Assembly (NCBI GenBank): GCA_037445245.1
Contig: JBBIKU010000040.1
Span: 1 to 16,120 of the forward strand
Direction of reading: 5' to 3'
Source: JBBIKU01 sp037445245
GTDB lineage: Bacteria; Chloroflexota; Anaerolineae; Anaerolineales; Anaerolineaceae
DNA: 16,120 nucleotides
The notes beneath the pieces were generated by a model. The model saw only the letters and a program-made list of their open reading frames with translations. It did not search any database and was not told the DNA's origin. Position numbers and translations under genes: made by a program. Shown here in pieces: positions 13,584 to 16,120 of this stretch (positions within the stretch are counted from its first letter, which is position 1; each line of letters opens with the position of its first letter).

Positions 13584-14843
13584 ATGGAATCTAAAATCCT
13601 GCGCTTCCTTTTGATCAGCGCAATAACGATCATTCTGCTGGCGGGCGCCTTTTCCGGTGGTGTGGTAGTTGGCTGGGCGCTTCCAGCCAGCAGTAACAGC
13701 ACGCCCTATCCCATACCTCTACCCGGCGTTACCCCCCAGAATGTTTCCGCCGCGCCCACTTCTGCCGCCCCGACCGAACTTGTGGAACTGTTCAAACCCT
13801 TCTGGGAGACCTGGGACATCGTCCACGATCAGTACATCGATCAACCCCTGGATGATGAAGCCCTGATGCGCGGTGCCATCCGCGGCATGCTCGAAGCCAT
13901 CGGCGATCCCTACACCGCTTACATGGATCCGGATGAGTACCGCCAGGCAAACGCCCCGCTGGAAGGTGAATATGAAGGCATCGGCGCCTGGGTCGATATC
14001 ACCGGCGAGTATCTCACCATCATCAGCCCGATGCCCAATTCACCCGCCGAGCGGGCTGGCTTGAAAGCCGATGACAAAATCATCGCCGTCGACGGCGAAG
14101 ACATGACCGGAATCGACGGCAATCTGGTCTTGCGCCGCGTGCTGGGACCCGAAGGCACCCCGGTGCGGTTGACCATCCAGAGACCCGCCACGGCTGAAAC
14201 GTTCGATGTCGTCATCGTGCGCGAACGGATTGTGGTGCCGGCGGTCGAGGGAAGACTTCTGGAGCAGAACATTGCCTACATCCAGTTGTATACCTTCGGT
14301 GATAATACCACCAGCGATCTGCGCCGCATCCTGGGCGAGCTGTTGGCAGAAAAGCCGCTCGGGCTAATTTTGGATCTGCGCAACAACGGCGGCGGGTATC
14401 TGAATACCGCCGTCGAGGTCATGTCTGAGTTCATCCCAGCCGGCGAGGTGGTACTTTACGAAAAATTCAGCGACGGCAGCCGCCGCACTTTCACCGCCAA
14501 ACGCGGTGGGCTGGCAATCGATATCCCTCTGGTGGTGCTGGTGAACGAAGGCACCGCCTCGGCATCTGAAATCACCGCCGGCGCCATCCAGGATTACGGG
14601 CGCGGCGTCGTGGTGGGCACTACCACCTTCGGTAAAGGCACGGTACAGAACTGGGTTGCGCTCTCCAACGATAATGGGGCGGTGCGCGTCACCATCGCGC
14701 GCTGGTTGACCCCCAAGGAGCGCACCATCGCCCAGGTCGGTCTGACGCCGGATTACATCGTGGAATTGATCGAGGACGACATTGCCGCCCAGCGCGACCC
14801 CCAATTGGATAAGGCTGTCGAGCTTTTGCTCGCCGGGAATTGA
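13584..14843 (+). CDS. S41 family C-terminal processing protease (CtpA/Prc type)
   Basis: This 419-residue serine protease is anchored by one N-terminal helix (about 8-33) with its body outside the cell. A Pro/Ala/Thr linker follows (34-65). The N-terminal helical part includes GDPYTAYMDPDEY (107-119), a PDZ domain covers about 130-200 (GIGAWVDI, then SPAERAGLKADD), and the S41 core follows. The catalytic Ser is S326 in GTASASEI and the general-base Lys is K351 in FGKGTVQ; the 25-residue spacing matches Prc (S430/K455). Asp337 in QDYGR matches Prc D441. Such proteases trim exported or membrane proteins after the PDZ domain binds the C-terminus. AAGGAG (13572-13577) sets the ATG at 13584. A short dyad ATGAC/GTCAT near 13535-13547 lies in its 63-base leader. 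Substrates are unknown. Confidence 0.93.
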   Translation: MESKILRFLLISAITIILLAGAFSGGVVVGWALPASSNSTPYPIPLPGVTPQNVSAAPTSAAPTELVELFKPFWETWDIVHDQYIDQPLDDEALMRGAIRGMLEAIGDPYTAYMDPDEYRQANAPLEGEYEGIGAWVDITGEYLTIISPMPNSPAERAGLKADDKIIAVDGEDMTGIDGNLVLRRVLGPEGTPVRLTIQRPATAETFDVVIVRERIVVPAVEGRLLEQNIAYIQLYTFGDNTTSDLRRILGELLAEKPLGLILDLRNNGGGYLNTAVEVMSEFIPAGEVVLYEKFSDGSRRTFTAKRGGLAIDIPLVVLVNEGTASASEITAGAIQDYGRGVVVGTTTFGKGTVQNWVALSNDNGAVRVTIARWLTPKERTIAQVGLTPDYIVELIEDDIAAQRDPQLDKAVELLLAGN

Positions 14844-14881
14844 AGCGCTCTTCCTACCTCTAATTCAGAGAAGAATCCATC

Positions 14882-15919
14882 GTGCGCAAACTCATCCTCT
14901 TGATCATCCTCTTTCTCACGGTTGGATTCGTGATTGCCAGCCTCTCGGATATTCAAGAGTCGATGGCGTCGCTCCGGATGGGGAACTGGCGCTTCATCGT
15001 TATGGCGGCGCTGCTCGAAGGTTTGTGGTTGATCAACATCGGCGCATCCTATCAGGCGATTTACGGCATCGTCGGTTTGCGGGAATCGCGGCGACGCCTG
15101 GCCTATCTGTCCACCGCCGCCAATTTCTTGAGCGTAATCGCCCCGGCTCCCGGTGGCGTGCCCGCTATTGCCATATTTCTCAACGACGCCAACAACCGCG
15201 GTCATGCCAAAGGCAGGGTGATGGTCGCCTGGGCAATCAATCTGCTGTTTGACTATCTCGGAATGCTGGTGGTGGTTACGCTGGGGCTGGTGGTGCTGGT
15301 GCGCCGGAACAACCTGCACCTGCCGCAGGTGATCGCCTTTGTGATCCTGCTCCTGGTTGCACTCGCCATCGCCACCCTGCTCTACCTGGGAATGCGCTCC
15401 CCTGCCATGCTGGGGAAAGTGCTGGCGTGGCTGGCGCAACGCCTCAACCGCATTATCGGATTCTTCACCCACCGCCAATACCTCAAGGTGGAGCGCGCCT
15501 ACACCTTTGCCGAAGACGCCGCCGAAGGGATGCAAGCCCTGCGGGATCATCCCAACCGCCTGTGGCAGCCTTTTCTGCTGGCGCTCAGCAACAAGGCGCT
15601 GCTGATCACAATCCTGATGTTGCTATTCCTGGCTTTCAATGCGCCTTTCAGCGCTGGCACCTTGGTCGGAAGCTTCGGCATCTCTTACCTGTTCGTCGTC
15701 GTTTCGCCCACCCCATCCGGAATCGGGATCGTCGAAGGGGTCATGGCGCTCACATTGCGCAGCCTGGGGGTGCCGCTGGGCGTCGCCACGCTGATCACCT
15801 TCAGCTTTCGCGGACTGACTTTCTGGCTACCGCTAATGATCGGGCTGATTGCATTCCGCGAAATCTCAAAAACGTCAAGTCTGGTGGCAGTAAACCCCGT
15901 TGAAGCCAGCAAACAATAA
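14882..15919 (+). CDS. Lysylphosphatidylglycerol-synthase-type transmembrane protein
   Basis: This 345-residue polytopic protein belongs to the LPG_synthase_TM / UPF0104 (YbhN-like) flippase family, the membrane part of MprF without the aminoacyl-transferase domain. About eight hydrophobic helices alternate with short loops. Family marks include the SVIAPAPGGVPAIA stretch and the late SPTPSGIGIVEGVM segment, the conserved P-x-P-x-G-x-G motif. Members are thought to move or handle lipids; the substrate is not known here. The start is a GTG at 14882 with only an AGAGAAG run before it. In-frame ATGs at 14963 and later lie inside the first helices, so the GTG is favoured. It follows the protease by 38 bases in the same direction and may share its transcript. 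No terminator is seen at its end. Confidence 0.85.
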   Translation: MRKLILLIILFLTVGFVIASLSDIQESMASLRMGNWRFIVMAALLEGLWLINIGASYQAIYGIVGLRESRRRLAYLSTAANFLSVIAPAPGGVPAIAIFLNDANNRGHAKGRVMVAWAINLLFDYLGMLVVVTLGLVVLVRRNNLHLPQVIAFVILLLVALAIATLLYLGMRSPAMLGKVLAWLAQRLNRIIGFFTHRQYLKVERAYTFAEDAAEGMQALRDHPNRLWQPFLLALSNKALLITILMLLFLAFNAPFSAGTLVGSFGISYLFVVVSPTPSGIGIVEGVMALTLRSLGVPLGVATLITFSFRGLTFWLPLMIGLIAFREISKTSSLVAVNPVEASKQ

Positions 15920-16079
15920 ACCCAAGTCAAGCCCTAAGCGACCGGAAAAAAGCAATATCCGCGGGTGTTGAAAAACAAACAAGTAAACGCCCGTTGGCGA
16001 ATTCGCAGGGAAGACCTTGTCGAGAGTACCCAGCTTTGGTATAATCATTTCGCTTCGTTCGCATTTTAACAATCAAGTT
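15920..16079 (+). other. Leader upstream of tRNA-Thr
   Basis: No gene is convincing here. It holds a perfect 10-base palindrome GCGAATTCGC (15997-16006), an imperfect CGGGTGTT/AACGCCCG dyad (around 15962-15993, 8 bp with one G-T) and the tRNA promoter. The dyad is not followed by T-runs. Confidence 0.5.
16017..16045 (+). promoter_or_regulatory. Strong promoter for tRNA-Thr
   Basis: TTGTCG (16017-16022) and a consensus TATAAT (16040-16045) are separated by 17 bases, with TGG (extended -10) before the second. The predicted start is near 16052, about 28 bases ahead of the mature tRNA. Confidence 0.8.
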
Positions 16080-16120
16080 GCCGACGTAGCTCAATCGGCA
16101 GAGCAACCGCCTTGTAAGTG
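16080..16120 (+). tRNA. tRNA-Thr (anticodon UGU), partial
   Basis: The first 41 bases of a tRNA are present: acceptor GCCGACG, D-arm GCTC/GAGC with loop AATCGGCA, then anticodon stem ACCGC, loop CTTGTAA and the start of the 3' stem (GTG, giving one G-T pair). Anticodon TGT reads ACA. The 5' half resembles bacterial tRNA-Thr(UGU). The T-arm and 3' end lie beyond the window. Confidence 0.93.

Noticed and set aside
14753..15550. 265-codon minus-strand open frame
   Set aside because: It lies opposite the protease end and the polytopic membrane protein. The translation is His/Gln-rich low complexity, as expected of the complement of hydrophobic codons.
15962..15993. CGGGTGTT/AACGCCCG dyad as a terminator after the membrane protein
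   Set aside because: The loop is about 16 bases, one pair is G-T, and no T-run follows on the plus strand.
15875..16072. 65-codon minus-strand open frame near the right edge
   Set aside because: It overlaps the end of the membrane protein gene and the tRNA promoter, and has no Shine-Dalgarno or recognisable motif.
1..16120. CRISPR arrays, insertion sequences, phage genes or toxin-antitoxin pairs
   Set aside because: No regularly spaced repeats, transposase, integrase, phage structural protein or toxin-like pair was found on either strand.

Overview
The window looks like chromosomal scaffold sequence from a GC-rich, Gram-positive-type (monoderm-like) bacterium, most likely Chloroflexota, class Anaerolineae. 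Three secreted proteins carry lipoprotein signals, no outer-membrane protein is seen, and several proteins have the Pro/Thr-rich linkers and FGQPLTE-type or LysM lipoprotein architectures I associate with that group. The taxonomic call is inference. A 10-N scaffold gap at 4531-4540 interrupts one gene.

Layout. Positions 1-195 hold no supportable gene. Positions 196-2432 (minus strand) are a two-gene operon: a 3-oxoadipyl-CoA-type thiolase followed by an NAD(P)-dependent epimerase/reductase, joined by an ATGA overlap. A 287-base divergent region then leads into a plus-strand lipoprotein of unknown function (2720-3712). This converges, with one base between stop codons, on a minus-strand LysM lipoprotein (3714-4707) broken by the gap. 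A 79-base divergent region carries two promoters whose -10 boxes end six bases before each start codon. Next on the plus strand come a membrane-anchored TPR protein (4787-6529) and a 961-residue class A penicillin-binding-protein homologue (6543-9428). That homologue has lost the key catalytic residues of both its glycosyltransferase and transpeptidase domains.

The 361-base leader at 9429-9789 contains a stem-loop, a sigma-70-type promoter, a complete cobalamin riboswitch and an intrinsic terminator. They precede btuF-btuC-btuD, a vitamin B12 ABC importer, so B12 should shut off its own uptake. A HAD-family phosphatase (pyrimidine 5'-nucleotidase type) and a 100-residue single-pass membrane protein follow with overlapping ends. 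An S41 C-terminal processing protease and a lysylphosphatidylglycerol-synthase-type polytopic membrane protein come next. The window ends inside a tRNA-Thr(UGU) gene preceded by a strong promoter.

The most unusual items are the intact but catalytically degenerate PBP1-like protein paired with a TPR membrane protein, and three genes (LysM lipoprotein, TPR protein, HAD phosphatase) that appear to be transcribed as leaderless messages.
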